The notes beneath the pieces are model-generated. The model was not told the DNA's origin. It made no database searches and was given only the letters and a program-made list of their open reading frames with translations. Shown piece by piece: positions 41,478 to 52,660 of a stretch of 64,000 nucleotides of DNA (its first letter is position 1; each line of letters begins with the position of its first letter). The stretch is taken from contig NZ_CP015098.1 in assembly GCF_001611795.1 (NCBI RefSeq), positions 2,232,001 to 2,296,000 on the forward strand, written 5' to 3'. Both the position numbers and the translations under genes were made by a program. The stretch comes from Streptomyces qaidamensis. Lineage in GTDB: Bacteria; Actinomycetota; Actinomycetes; Streptomycetales; Streptomycetaceae.

Positions 41478-42425
41478 ATGCCGTACGCCCCACAGCACGC
41501 GGACGTCGCCACCGCGGAACTGGACTCGGCCCTGCGAGGCGGCCCCTTCCACGTCGCCCTGCGGGCCGCGATCGCAGCCCGCGGGCTGCCGCTGCAGCGC
41601 GTGCAGCATCATCTGTCCCGCCACGGGGTGAAGGTCGGCGTCACGAGCCTGAGTTACTGGCAGCAGGGGGCCAGACGTCCGCAGCGCCCCGAGTCGCTGC
41701 GGGCCGTACGCGCGCTGGAGGAGATCCTGGAGCTTCCCGAGGAGTCCCTGATCCGGCTGCTCGCCGACTCCGGACAGGGCCCGTCCGGGCTGCGGCCCGC
41801 CGCCCGCTCCTACCGCTCCCTCGTCGAGGCCTCCGGTGTGCTGGACCAGCTGCTGGCCGAGCTGGACTGCCCGCCGGACGGGGGTCTGCACACCCTCGGC
41901 CACCACGAACGGCTCCGGATCGGTGCGCGGCGCGAGCTGGCGGAGCGCGAGTCGCACCACATCGTGCGCGCCCACCGGGACGGCATCGACCGCTTCGTGG
42001 CCGTCCACCACGGCGACCGGGGAGCGGAGCCAGAGCGCATGCGGGTGCACGCGCTGGAGAACTGCCGTACCGGACGCGTCCGTTGGCACCGCGACACGGG
42101 AGTGCTCGCCGCCGAGCTGCTCTTCGACACCCGGCTGCGGGCCGGGGACACCTTCCTGTTCCGCTACGGCGTCGAGGACGGCACGGCGGATGCGTCACAC
42201 GAGTACGTGCGCGGCTTCGACTCCCCCGGCGGCCAGTACGCCCTCCAGGTGTGCTTCGACGCTGCGGCCCTGCCGGTGCGCTGCCACCGCTTCGCCCAGC
42301 ACTCGGCGGCGGCGCCCCGCAGCGGATGCCAGGACCTGGCGCTGAGCGGCCGGCACCGGTCGGTCCATCTGGTCGAGCCCCGGGTGCGGGCCGGGTTCCT
42401 GGGGATCGGCTGGGACTGGGAGTAG
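41478..42425 (+). CDS. helix-turn-helix protein of unknown function
   Basis: A 315-residue protein. The N-terminal third (residues 20-95) reads like a lambda-repressor type HTH: FHVALRAAIAARGLPLQRVQ, VGVTSLSYWQQGARRPQRPE, then LEEILELPEESLIRLL. The C-terminal 200 residues form a mostly beta domain rich in His and Arg (for example ELLFDTRLRAGDTFLFRYGV). There is no signal peptide. It is a single gene on the + strand between the terminator at 41.2 kb and the LacI operator. Probably a DNA-binding regulator; its ligand is unknown. Confidence 0.78.
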   Translation: MPYAPQHADVATAELDSALRGGPFHVALRAAIAARGLPLQRVQHHLSRHGVKVGVTSLSYWQQGARRPQRPESLRAVRALEEILELPEESLIRLLADSGQGPSGLRPAARSYRSLVEASGVLDQLLAELDCPPDGGLHTLGHHERLRIGARRELAERESHHIVRAHRDGIDRFVAVHHGDRGAEPERMRVHALENCRTGRVRWHRDTGVLAAELLFDTRLRAGDTFLFRYGVEDGTADASHEYVRGFDSPGGQYALQVCFDAAALPVRCHRFAQHSAAAPRSGCQDLALSGRHRSVHLVEPRVRAGFLGIGWDWE

Positions 42426-42469
42426 CGGAACGGGCCCGGAGTGACCTCTGTCTTTGCCGCCCGGTAGCA

Positions 42470-42495
42470 CGTAAGCGATTGCGCAAACGTTTACG
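42470..42495. promoter_or_regulatory. 26-bp palindromic LacI-type operator
   Basis: CGTAAGCGATTGC-GCAAACGTTTACG is symmetric at 22 of 26 positions, centred on TTGCGCAA, and includes AAACGTTT, the common LacI-family core. It lies 52 bp upstream of the LacI-type gene, so autoregulation of the regulator/kinase pair is likely. Confidence 0.75.
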
Positions 42496-42547
42496 TCCGG
42501 CGGTTTGTGCGATACCTTCCCCGCCGGAAGCGGAGGAGGGAACACTC

Positions 42548-43591
42548 ATGGCGACCATGGCCGACGTCGCGCGGAGCGCCGGTGTCTCCGTGGCGACGGT
42601 CTCGCACGTGCTCAACGGCACCCGGCCGGTGCTGCCGCACACCCGCCAGGCGGTCCTGGACGCCGTGGAGGAGCTCGGCTACACCACGAACACACTGGCC
42701 CGTTCCCTGGTGACGGCCCGCACCCGGTCCATCGGGCTGGCGGTCTCGGCGATCAGCAACCCGTACTTCACGGAGATCCTCCAGGGCGTCGAGGCCGCCG
42801 CGCTGGAGGCCGGCTACAGCCTGCTGATCGCCGATCCGCACGACGACCCGGACCACGAGCGCAAGGTCGTCCAGCTGCTGCACGAGCGCCGGGTGGACGG
42901 CCTGATCGTCGCGCCCTCGGCCGATCCGCGCGGGCTGCTCGCCTATCTGGGGCGGCACGACGTACCGGCCGTGTTCCTGGACCGGCTGGTGGACGGGCCC
43001 ACGACCGACGGCGGTCCGCGCTTCGACCAGGTGTGCGCCGACAACGCCGAACCGACGTCCCGGCTGGTCACCCATCTCGCCGGGCTCGGTCACCGCCGGA
43101 TCGGTCTGGTGGCGGGGCGCCCGGGGCTCAGCACCACGAGCGAGCGGATCTCCGGCTACCGCAGCGGTCTCGCGTTCGCGGGGCTGGCGTACGACGGGCG
43201 GCTGCTGGTGTACGGCGATTCGGAGTCCGCCGGTGCCGAGCAGGCCACCGAGGCCCTGCTGTCCCTGGGCGTGCCGCCCACCGCGCTGGTCACCGGCAAC
43301 AACGCCATGACCATCGGGGTGCTGCGTGCCCTGGGCGCGCGCGGCCTGTCCGTGCCGGACGACATCGCTCTGTGCTGCTTCGACGACTTCGCCTGGGCGG
43401 ATCTGTTCTCGCCCCGTCTCACCGCGATCGCGCAGCCCGGCAGGGACATCGGCGCCCGGGCCGTCCACGTGCTCCTGGAGCGTCTCGCCGAGCCGGACCG
43501 GCCCGCCCGGACCGTGCGCCTGCCCTGCGCCTTCGTCCACCGCACGTCGTGCGGCTGCCCCAGCCCGTCCGAGGAAGGAACCCCGTCGTGA
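42548..43591 (+). CDS. LacI-family transcriptional regulator
   Basis: A 347-residue repressor. The HTH ADVARSAGVSVATVSHVLNG (residues 5-24) and hinge region GYTTNTLARSLVTARTRSIG are typical. A periplasmic-binding-protein-like sugar domain follows (DGLIVAPSA, GHRRIGLVAGRPG, ALVTGNNAMTIGVLRAL). The ATG at 42548 follows GGAGGGAACACTC. Its stop overlaps the start of a PfkB sugar kinase, so the effector is probably the kinase's sugar or its phosphate. The C-terminus ends in a short Cys-containing tail (HRTSCGCPSP). Confidence 0.93.
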   Translation: MATMADVARSAGVSVATVSHVLNGTRPVLPHTRQAVLDAVEELGYTTNTLARSLVTARTRSIGLAVSAISNPYFTEILQGVEAAALEAGYSLLIADPHDDPDHERKVVQLLHERRVDGLIVAPSADPRGLLAYLGRHDVPAVFLDRLVDGPTTDGGPRFDQVCADNAEPTSRLVTHLAGLGHRRIGLVAGRPGLSTTSERISGYRSGLAFAGLAYDGRLLVYGDSESAGAEQATEALLSLGVPPTALVTGNNAMTIGVLRALGARGLSVPDDIALCCFDDFAWADLFSPRLTAIAQPGRDIGARAVHVLLERLAEPDRPARTVRLPCAFVHRTSCGCPSPSEEGTPS

Positions 43592-44496
43592 TCGTCGTCG
43601 CCGGTGAAGCCCTGATCGACCTGGTACCGCGGGGCACGGGTGCCCTGGCGGCCCTGCAGCCGGCGCTCGGCGGCGGCCCGTTCAACACGGCCGTGGCGCT
43701 GGGCCGCCTCGGCTCCCCCGCCGCCTTCTGCTCCCGGGTGTCGTCCGACGCCTTCGGAGAGGCACTGCTGGACCGGCTGCGCACAACCGGGGTCGGCGTG
43801 TCCTCGGTGCAGCGGGGCACCGAGCCGACGACCCTCGCCGTCGCCACGGTCGGAGCGGACGGCTCGGCGGCGTACTCCTTCTACGTCGACGGGACGGCGG
43901 ACCGGCTGTTCGAAGCGCCCGCCGCGCTGCCCTCCGGCACCCGCGCGGTGTCCTTCGGCACCTGCTCGCTGGTGCTGGAGCCGGGGGCGAGCGCGTACGA
44001 GGAACTGATGCGCCGGGCAGCCGCGCAGGGCGTGTTCACGGCGCTGGACCCGAACATCAGGGCCGGACTGATCCCCGACGCGGACGCCTACCGGGCGCGG
44101 TTCAAGAGCTGGCTGCCGTCGGTGTCGCTGCTGAAGCTGTCCGCGGAGGACGCCGAGTGGCTCGGCGGCACGCCCGGGGAGTGGCTGACGGCCGGTCCGG
44201 CGGCGGTGGTGATCACCCGGGGCGGCGAGGGGCTGACCGCCTACACCGCTGACGGCGGCGAGTACGCGGTGCCGGGCGAACGCGTGCAGGTCGTGGACAC
44301 GATCGGCGCGGGCGACACGGTCAACGCGGCCCTGCTGCACGGGCTCGCCGAACGCGACGCCCTCAGCGCCCGGGCGCTGGCCGGACTGGGCCCCGACGGC
44401 TGGACCGAACTGCTGGGCTTCGCGGCCCGCGCGGCGGCGATCACCTGCTCGCGGGCCGGGGCGGAGCCGCCGTACGCGCACGAGCTGAAGGGCTGA
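43588..44496 (+). CDS. PfkB-family carbohydrate kinase (fructokinase-like)
   Basis: A 302-residue ribokinase-fold kinase. VVAGEALIDLVP opens the fold, GGGPFNTAVALGRLG is signature 1 and DTIGAGDTVNAALLHGL (about residue 234) is signature 2, with the catalytic Asp in GAGD. The GTG start overlaps the LacI stop. Fructose is the likeliest substrate from the motif style, but ribose or another sugar cannot be excluded. No transporter gene is next to it. Confidence 0.88.
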   Translation: MIVVAGEALIDLVPRGTGALAALQPALGGGPFNTAVALGRLGSPAAFCSRVSSDAFGEALLDRLRTTGVGVSSVQRGTEPTTLAVATVGADGSAAYSFYVDGTADRLFEAPAALPSGTRAVSFGTCSLVLEPGASAYEELMRRAAAQGVFTALDPNIRAGLIPDADAYRARFKSWLPSVSLLKLSAEDAEWLGGTPGEWLTAGPAAVVITRGGEGLTAYTADGGEYAVPGERVQVVDTIGAGDTVNAALLHGLAERDALSARALAGLGPDGWTELLGFAARAAAITCSRAGAEPPYAHELKG

Positions 44497-44537
44497 CGCC
44501 GGGCGGCCCTTCCGGCGACTGGAGGGGCGGGTGGCCT

Positions 44538-45407
44538 TCAGCCGGTCTCCCCCATCGCCACCGCCCGCAGGGCGCCGGGGCGGCGGCCGTTGAGCCGGTC
44601 CAGGGCGGCGGCCGTGGCGTCGTCCGCGGGCAGGTGGATGACGAGCCGCTGCCCCTCGTCGGGGAGCGCGAGCGTCTCCTGCAGCAACCGCAGGGAACCG
44701 GCCTCCGGGTGCTCGATGTGCTGGGAGCCCGTCCGCCGCGGCGCCATGGTCAGATCGGCGAACCGGTCGGTGAAGTCCGCGCCCGCCGTCACGGTCAGCT
44801 CGTCGGCCAGCTCGGCGAGGTACGGGTCCCTCAGGGGGACGCCGTGCCGGAGCCGGGCGACGAGGTCGTCGGCCACCCGGTCCCAGTCGCGGTAAGCGCT
44901 GCGCGCCCGCTCGTCGGTGAACAGGTACCGGAGCAGGTTGGGCCGCTCGTCGTCCAGCATGCCGAGGGGGCGGGCCAGCCGTTCGTACCCGGCCGTGTGG
45001 GCGAGGACGTCACCGATCCAGTTGATCACCAGTGCGGGAGTCGGCTCCAGGCGGTCCAGCACGGCCCGTACGGTGGGGCGCGCCGCGCGGCTGAGTGACG
45101 GGGCCGCCGCACAGACCAGGGGGTCGCCGCCGTCCGCCTCCTTGGTCAGGCGGCGCAGCAGCATCCGGTCGGTGAGGGAGAGGTTCAGGGCGTCGGCCAG
45201 GGCACCGAGCACCTGGGCGGACGGATTGCGGTCGCGGCCCTGTTCCAGCCGGGTGAGGTACTCGACGCTGACGCCGGCGAGCGTGGCCAGTTCGGCACGT
45301 CGCAGGCCCGGGGTACGGCGCCGGGGGCCTGTGGGCAGGCCCGCCTCGGCCGGGGTGACGGCTTCGCGCCAGGTGCGCAGGAACGTGCCCAACTCGTTGT
45401 CGCTCAC
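44538..45407 (-). CDS. HTH regulator with MmyB-like ligand-binding domain
   Basis: A 289-residue protein starting GTG at 45407 (read MSDNELGTFLRTWREAVTP). The HTH spans RRTPGLRRAELATLAGVSVEY and LTRLEQGRDRNPSAQVLGAL (about residues 28-70). The rest is the MmyB-type PAS-like ligand domain: PTPALVINWIGDVLAHTAGY, LLRYLFTDERAR and a C-terminal HPEAGSLRLLQETLALPDEG. It is divergent from the YceI gene over about 100 bp, so it may control that gene. Confidence 0.9.
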   Translation of the reverse strand: MSDNELGTFLRTWREAVTPAEAGLPTGPRRRTPGLRRAELATLAGVSVEYLTRLEQGRDRNPSAQVLGALADALNLSLTDRMLLRRLTKEADGGDPLVCAAAPSLSRAARPTVRAVLDRLEPTPALVINWIGDVLAHTAGYERLARPLGMLDDERPNLLRYLFTDERARSAYRDWDRVADDLVARLRHGVPLRDPYLAELADELTVTAGADFTDRFADLTMAPRRTGSQHIEHPEAGSLRLLQETLALPDEGQRLVIHLPADDATAAALDRLNGRRPGALRAVAMGETG

Positions 45408-45509
45408 CCGAACGAACGTACAGCGCCCCGGGGCGCGGAGGGTGGCCCCCTCACTACCAGGCTCCGGCCGGTCTCCCTTCGGGGCCGTGCGGCCCTCAGG
45501 GTGGAGGGC

Positions 45510-46061
45510 ATGACGAATGACACCGCCATCACCGCCCTGCCGCTGGCCTCCGGTCAGTGGGCCCTCGACCCGTTCCACTCCTCCGTGAACTTCACCATCC
45601 GGCATCTGGGCATCGCCAAGGTGCGGGGGCGCTTCGAGCGGCTGGAGGCCGAACTGTTCGTCGGTGAGCGGATCGAGGACGTGCGGGTCTCCGCGACCGT
45701 CGACCTGGCTTCGGTCAACACCGGCAACGCCGACCGGGACGCGCATGTGCGAGCCTCCGACCTGCTGAACGTGGAGGAGCGCCCCACGATGACGTACCGC
45801 TCGACGAGAGTGTCGGGTGGTGGTGAGGACTGGACCATGGAGGGCGAGCTGACCATCGGCGACGTGACCCGCCCGGTGTCGCTCGCCGTGGAGTTCGGCG
45901 GGTTGGTCGACGTGCCCATGGACGGCAGCCGGCACGCCGGGTTCGAGGCGACGGGCGAGATCCGGCGAGGCGACTTCGGGCTGGACTTCGCCCCCGGCCT
46001 GCTCGGCGAAGTGGTCAAGATCCAGCTCGACATGCAGTTCGTGGAGCCGAAGAGCGCCTGA
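45510..46061 (+). CDS. YceI-family lipocalin-like protein
   Basis: A 183-residue YceI protein, cytoplasmic here as no signal peptide is present. The family signature is GQWALDPFHSSVNFTIRHLG and KVRGRFERLEAELFVGE, later SADLLNVEERPTMTYRS-like RASDLLNVEERPTMTYRS and GELTIGDVTRPVSL. YceI folds bind polyisoprenoid or amide lipids in an eight-stranded barrel. The ATG at 45510 follows GGTGGAGG; an ATG three codons upstream is in-frame but weaker. Confidence 0.92.
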   Translation: MTNDTAITALPLASGQWALDPFHSSVNFTIRHLGIAKVRGRFERLEAELFVGERIEDVRVSATVDLASVNTGNADRDAHVRASDLLNVEERPTMTYRSTRVSGGGEDWTMEGELTIGDVTRPVSLAVEFGGLVDVPMDGSRHAGFEATGEIRRGDFGLDFAPGLLGEVVKIQLDMQFVEPKSA

Positions 46062-46075
46062 CCGCGCGCCGAACG

Positions 46076-46113
46076 CGCCGTGCCCCACAGGACGTTGCCT
46101 GTGGGGCACGGCG
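46076..46113. terminator. bidirectional terminator between YceI gene and uvrA
   Basis: CGCCGTGCCCCACAGG and CCTGTGGGGCACGGCG form a perfect 16-bp stem around a 6-base loop between two convergent genes. Confidence 0.9.
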
Positions 46114-46129
46114 CGTGGAGCGGAAGACC

Positions 46130-49186
<3,057 letters not shown>

Positions 49187-49408
49187 GCCGGTCCGCACCT
49201 TTCTTGAGAGAAGTGACAGGGGCGGGGCCCCCGTCTTTCTCAGACTAGGGGGAGCCACTGACAACGCCGGTCGGATTCACGGGTTGCCAACAAACCCCGG
49301 CTCTCCAGCATGCCCGACGCCACGTCCGACCATATAGCACGTGCTTTCGATTTCCGGCACTGCTTCACCACCTTCACCCGAAGGAGTGGCGGAGTTAGGG
49401 TCAGCACC

Positions 49409-50101
49409 ATGATTGATCACGCTCATGACCTGGCGTCTGTACGGGACGCGACGGAGCGGCTGCTGACCGCAGTCGGCAAACTGGACAACGCGTCTGTGAC
49501 GCAGCCGTCACGGCTGCCCGGCTGGAGCCGTGGCCATGTCCTGGCCCACCTGGCGCGCAACGCGGACGCCCTTGTGAACGTGCTCGAAGGGCGTCCCATG
49601 TACGTCTCCGGCGAGGCCCGGGACACCGACATCGAGCGGGACGCCCCCCGCCCCCTCGACGTCCAGCTCGCCGACCTTCGTGAGAGTGCGGCCCGTTTCG
49701 AGGAGGCCGGGGCCGCTCCCGCGGACTGGTCGCGCACGGTGGAGCTGCGCAACGGGGTCACGGACTCCGCTTCCCGGGTGCCGTTCCGGCGGTGGGTGGA
49801 GGTGGAGCTGCACCACGTGGACCTGGGGATCGGATACGAGCTGGAGGACCTGCCGGCGGAGTTCACCGAGCGGGAGATCGACTTCCTGGCCGACCGGTTC
49901 GCCGGACACCCCGACGTACCGGCCACCCGCGTCACGGACGGCACGCGCGCGTGGAGCACCGGACGGAAGGCCGGCGGGCAGGGGCCCGAGGTGACGGTCA
50001 CGGGTCCCCCGGCCGACCTGCTGGGCTGGCTCGCGGGCCGCCGCGACGGATCGGCGCTGACCTCGGCAGGCGGCCCGCTTCCGGCGCTGCCGCCGCTATA
50101 G
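49409..50101 (+). CDS. maleylpyruvate isomerase family mycothiol-dependent enzyme
   Basis: A 230-residue DinB/MDMPI protein. The N-terminal helix bundle has RLPGWSRGHVLAHLARNADA (about residues 34-53) carrying a metal-ligand His, and WVEVELHHVDLGIGY (about 130-144) carrying others. The C-terminal SCP2-like part ends TGPPADLLGWLAGRRDG. Such enzymes use mycothiol, the actinobacterial thiol, for isomerisation or detoxification. The ATG at 49409 is preferred over 49310, as the extra N-terminus does not fit the family. It lies 10 bp upstream of the MBL hydrolase gene. Confidence 0.9.
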   Translation: MIDHAHDLASVRDATERLLTAVGKLDNASVTQPSRLPGWSRGHVLAHLARNADALVNVLEGRPMYVSGEARDTDIERDAPRPLDVQLADLRESAARFEEAGAAPADWSRTVELRNGVTDSASRVPFRRWVEVELHHVDLGIGYELEDLPAEFTEREIDFLADRFAGHPDVPATRVTDGTRAWSTGRKAGGQGPEVTVTGPPADLLGWLAGRRDGSALTSAGGPLPALPPL

Positions 50102-50111
50102 GCTGGCTGAC

Positions 50112-50765
50112 ATGACGTACAGCGGAGAGGTGACGGTCGGCGGACCGGCCGATGTGCACGAGCTCAAGGACCTGATGATCACCAAGATCGCGGTGGGTCC
50201 GATGAACAACAACGCCTATCTGCTGCGCTGCCGGGCCACGGACGAGCAGTTGCTGATCGACGCCGCGAACGAGGCGGACACGCTGCTCGGCATGATCGGT
50301 GGCGACGGCATCGCGTCCGTCGTCACCACCCACCGGCACGGCGACCACTGGCAGGCGCTCGCCGAGGTGGTGGAGGCCACGGGCGCCCGCACCTACGCGG
50401 GCCGGGAGGACGTCGAGGGCATCCCCGTACGGACCGACGTGCCGGTCGACGACGGCGACAGCATCCGGGTGGGGCACGTGGAACTCACCGCGCGCCACCT
50501 GGTCGGGCACACGCCGGGTTCGATCGCCCTCGTCTACGACGACCCGCACGGGCATCCCCATGTGTTCACCGGGGACTGCCTGTTCCGGGGGGGTCCTGGC
50601 CGGACAACACGTCCGGAAGAGTTCAACTCCCTGATGGACGGCCTGGAGACCAAGCTCTTCGACGTCCTGCCCGACGAGACGTGGATCTACCCCGGCCACG
50701 GCAACGACACCACCCTCGGCACTGAGCGGCCCCACCTCGCGGAGTGGCGCGCACGAGGCTGGTAA
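50112..50765 (+). CDS. MBL-fold metallo-hydrolase (glyoxalase II-like)
   Basis: A 217-residue hydrolase. The metal site is THRHGDHW (about residues 73-80), then HLVGHTPGS (129-137), FTGDCLF and the C-terminal YPGHGNDT. It is probably a thiol-ester or lactone hydrolase; pairing with the mycothiol-dependent gene suggests mycothiol conjugates. After DCLF (about codon 158) the sequence reads RGGPGRTTRPEEFNSLMDG. I recall related Streptomyces proteins as PGGVGNT with DPEAFASL, and a version of that form is found 5.5 kb downstream at 56064-56248. The 3' quarter may therefore have been replaced when an island inserted (see findings). Confidence 0.9.
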   Translation: MTYSGEVTVGGPADVHELKDLMITKIAVGPMNNNAYLLRCRATDEQLLIDAANEADTLLGMIGGDGIASVVTTHRHGDHWQALAEVVEATGARTYAGREDVEGIPVRTDVPVDDGDSIRVGHVELTARHLVGHTPGSIALVYDDPHGHPHVFTGDCLFRGGPGRTTRPEEFNSLMDGLETKLFDVLPDETWIYPGHGNDTTLGTERPHLAEWRARGW

Positions 50766-50783
50766 CCGTCCGACACGTCCGCC

Positions 50784-50807
50784 CCCCGTTTCGAAACCGA
50801 AGCGGGG
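50784..50807 (+). terminator. terminator after the MBL hydrolase gene
   Basis: CCCCGTTTCG and CGAAGCGGGG pair (10 pairs, one T/G) around AAAC, 18 bases after the stop. Confidence 0.6.
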
Positions 50808-50924
50808 ACAGACGCGCGTGCAGGCCCTTCGGCGCTCGGAGAGCGCCATGCCCCACGGATGGTGGTGTCCAGAGCTCCCCCACCGATGTCGGAAGCAGTG
50901 ACCAGGGTTACCGCTATAGATCGT

Positions 50925-51200
50925 CATCGGGTTGACCTGTACAGGTCCTCCTGCCTTGGCGGCCGTCCGGCCACGGTCGGTCACCTCGGGCCACCCGTCG
51001 GAAGGCTCACGGGACCAGGGGAGGCGCTCCTGGGCCGCGTGGATCTCGGCGTACAGCTCGGCCGCCCGGCGCTGCGCGTCCCGGAGCTTCTGGGGGAAGT
51101 CGAGGAGGTCGAACGGCTTCTCCTCGGCGAGGGCCTGCTCGGAGGAAGGGGTGGTGGCGCTGGCTCCGACCACCGCTCCCGCGGCGAGTTCCTCGCGTTG
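50925..51200 (-). pseudogene. truncated remnant of a conserved hypothetical gene
   Basis: The - strand reads EELAAGAVVGASATTPSSEQ and continues with DLLDFPQKLRDAQRRAAELY and ERLPWSREPSDGWPEV. This pattern (short acidic start, LLxFPxxLRxAQ, LPWSREP, GW) I remember from about 130-residue hypothetical proteins in Streptomyces mobile regions. Here it loses similarity after about 85 residues, and the frame runs on meaninglessly antisense to the MBL gene. A run of nine Gs at 51203-51211 lies just upstream. The rest of 50808-51481 shows no other gene on either strand. Confidence 0.4.
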
Positions 51201-51481
51201 ACGGGGGGGGGTGACCAGACGAGAGCGGCGCGGTGCTCCGACGTACGACTGGGAGCCGGGTGTGCGCTCCGGCTACCTGCCCCGGGCTACTTGCCCCCCA
51301 TGCCTCGCCAGGCAGCCCCAACGCGCTGGGATGCGAGGGCTTGTCAGCAGTGGTGATGGGTTGCGCGCGCGGGAGGTGCCGCCCCAAGGCTGCTGGCCAT
51401 GTCGCACGGCGGCGAGGACTGGGGGAGGGGCAGGGTGGGGGCAGCTTGGGTCACGCCAGCGGATCTACGGGGCGCACTCGC

Positions 51482-51805
51482 TCAGGAGGCGTTCCACGTG
51501 AGGCTCACCTTCAACTGGGCGGACGCGCCGGCCGCTGAGACGAACGCACCCGCCTGGGCGCTCAGCTCGACGCCGAACTCCACCACGAGCACATCTGGTT
51601 TGTGCACGAATTCCTCCACTTGTGTGGCCACGCTTCGGCTCACCGTACGGATGACACCCATCGCCGACTCGAATGTTCCCTCGGCCCGCGCCATCACGGC
51701 GGATGCCGAGGCTCCGCGGGTGACAACAGGGCTTTCTGCTTGCTGGTCAGAAACTCTGACCAGCACCGTACCGCCATCCTGTAGCACGAACTCTGCAAGG
51801 GTCAT
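51482..51805 (-). CDS. Trypco1-type (CU044_2847 family) effector-associated protein
   Basis: A 107-residue protein. The N-terminus LAEFVLQDGGTVLVRVSDQ, a middle helix with TFESAMGVIRTVSRSVATQV, then VLVVEFGVELSAQAGAFVSA and AQLKVSLTW match the trypsin-co-occurring domain 1 family. Computational work on prokaryotic conflict systems has linked this family to trypsin-like and caspase-like effectors. The ATG at 51805 is used; a GTG at 51841 is also in frame, but neither has a strong ribosome site. It is divergent from the membrane-protein/CHAT pair across 141 bp that contain an 11-bp direct repeat. The family call is from memory of its pattern. Confidence 0.7.
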   Translation of the reverse strand: MTLAEFVLQDGGTVLVRVSDQQAESPVVTRGASASAVMARAEGTFESAMGVIRTVSRSVATQVEEFVHKPDVLVVEFGVELSAQAGAFVSAAGASAQLKVSLTWNAS

Positions 51806-51826
51806 AGAATCGTGATAGCACGAACT
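51782..51826. promoter_or_regulatory. 11-bp direct repeats at the start of the Trypco1 gene
   Basis: TAGCACGAACT occurs at 51782-51792 and again at 51816-51826, 34 bp apart (about three helical turns), straddling the Trypco1 start codon. This is a possible operator for coordinated control of the divergent Trypco1 and membrane/CHAT genes. Confidence 0.4.
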
Positions 51827-51946
51827 GCCATGGCTAGCCACTTAGTTGACCGTTCTCCCATTTGCCGGCCTTGCGGCATGTGGTCGGAGCAGGGTCGGCG
51901 GGAGCGTGACATGCGGGGCGGGGTAAGTCACCCGAGGAGCGGAACC

Positions 51947-52633
51947 ATGCCACTCGCGATAGAAATCCTACTCGTCATTGTCGGCATACTCCTTCTGACG
52001 CTTGCGCTGATCGGCAGCGGAATCTCCCGGCGCCTGATGACTATACCCAGAATGCATAAATGGCCCCGTATGGTCATAGCCGTCCTCGGCGTCGTGATGA
52101 TCGTCGGCGGAGGATGGCTGTTGATGACCTCTAACGAGAAGGATGGTCCCTCCTATGCGGACCTCAAAGATCACATACCCAGTACGTTGACGAGCTGGAT
52201 GACGTGCGAGAAGCACAGTGAGGCACCCGAGGGAGCAGTCGAGGCGAAGTGCACGTCGAGCGACGGCGCGCAAACCGTCTATTACTCGCTTTTCCCGGAC
52301 GTCAACTCCATGCAGGCGTTTTACGCGAAGAGCGTCACCTTGGAAGAACTTACCGAATCCGAGTGCAGCAGTATGGAGGATTTTCAAACGGGCGGCAAGT
52401 ATTCGTATGGCAACGACGAATACCCCGTGCTGGGCGACGCGGCGTGCCAGGTAGGCACCGACGAAAGTCTTTGGATGACCTACACGGACCGGCGATTCGA
52501 CATCGTCGTGGAGGCAAACCACGCAAAGCGAGAAGATGTTTCCGGATTCAACGACTGGTTGAGTGACACACGACCTGTGGGGTCCGCAAACTCCACACCC
52601 GCGACACCCACCCAAACCGCAGCACAGCAGTGA
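51947..52633 (+). CDS. two-helix membrane protein with extracytoplasmic Cys-rich domain
   Basis: A 228-residue protein. Two helices (about residues 4-24 and 42-60) enclose a short basic cytoplasmic loop (SRRLMTIPRMHKWPR). The remaining 165 residues should lie outside the membrane. That domain has four cysteines (MTCEKH, EAKCTSS, SECSSME, AACQVG) and a YADLKDHIPSTLTSW start. I associate this layout with sensor-like domains at the C-termini of Streptomyces Ser/Thr kinases, a tentative parallel. The ATG at 51947 follows GAGGAGCGGAACC. Codons such as ATA, CTA, GAA and TAT are frequent, unlike the neighbours, so the gene is probably acquired. It is 27 bp upstream of the CHAT-WD40 gene, probably one operon. 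Confidence 0.8.
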   Translation: MPLAIEILLVIVGILLLTLALIGSGISRRLMTIPRMHKWPRMVIAVLGVVMIVGGGWLLMTSNEKDGPSYADLKDHIPSTLTSWMTCEKHSEAPEGAVEAKCTSSDGAQTVYYSLFPDVNSMQAFYAKSVTLEELTESECSSMEDFQTGGKYSYGNDEYPVLGDAACQVGTDESLWMTYTDRRFDIVVEANHAKREDVSGFNDWLSDTRPVGSANSTPATPTQTAAQQ

Positions 52634-52660
52634 TCGCGTGCCACGGAAGAGAAGGCTGTC

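Noticed and set aside
49998..51173. 391-codon - strand frame as a full gene
   Set aside because: Only the first about 85 codons look protein-like. The rest is antisense to the MBL hydrolase gene, so just a remnant was recorded.
51203..51211. Run of nine G residues as a phase-variable tract
   Set aside because: It lies in a decayed segment with no open gene whose frame it would switch; it may be a sequencing artefact.
50766..51481. Integrase or transposase gene expected on an island
   Set aside because: Both strands were read for tyrosine- or serine-recombinase and DDE motifs and none was recognisable. No terminal inverted repeats were found either.
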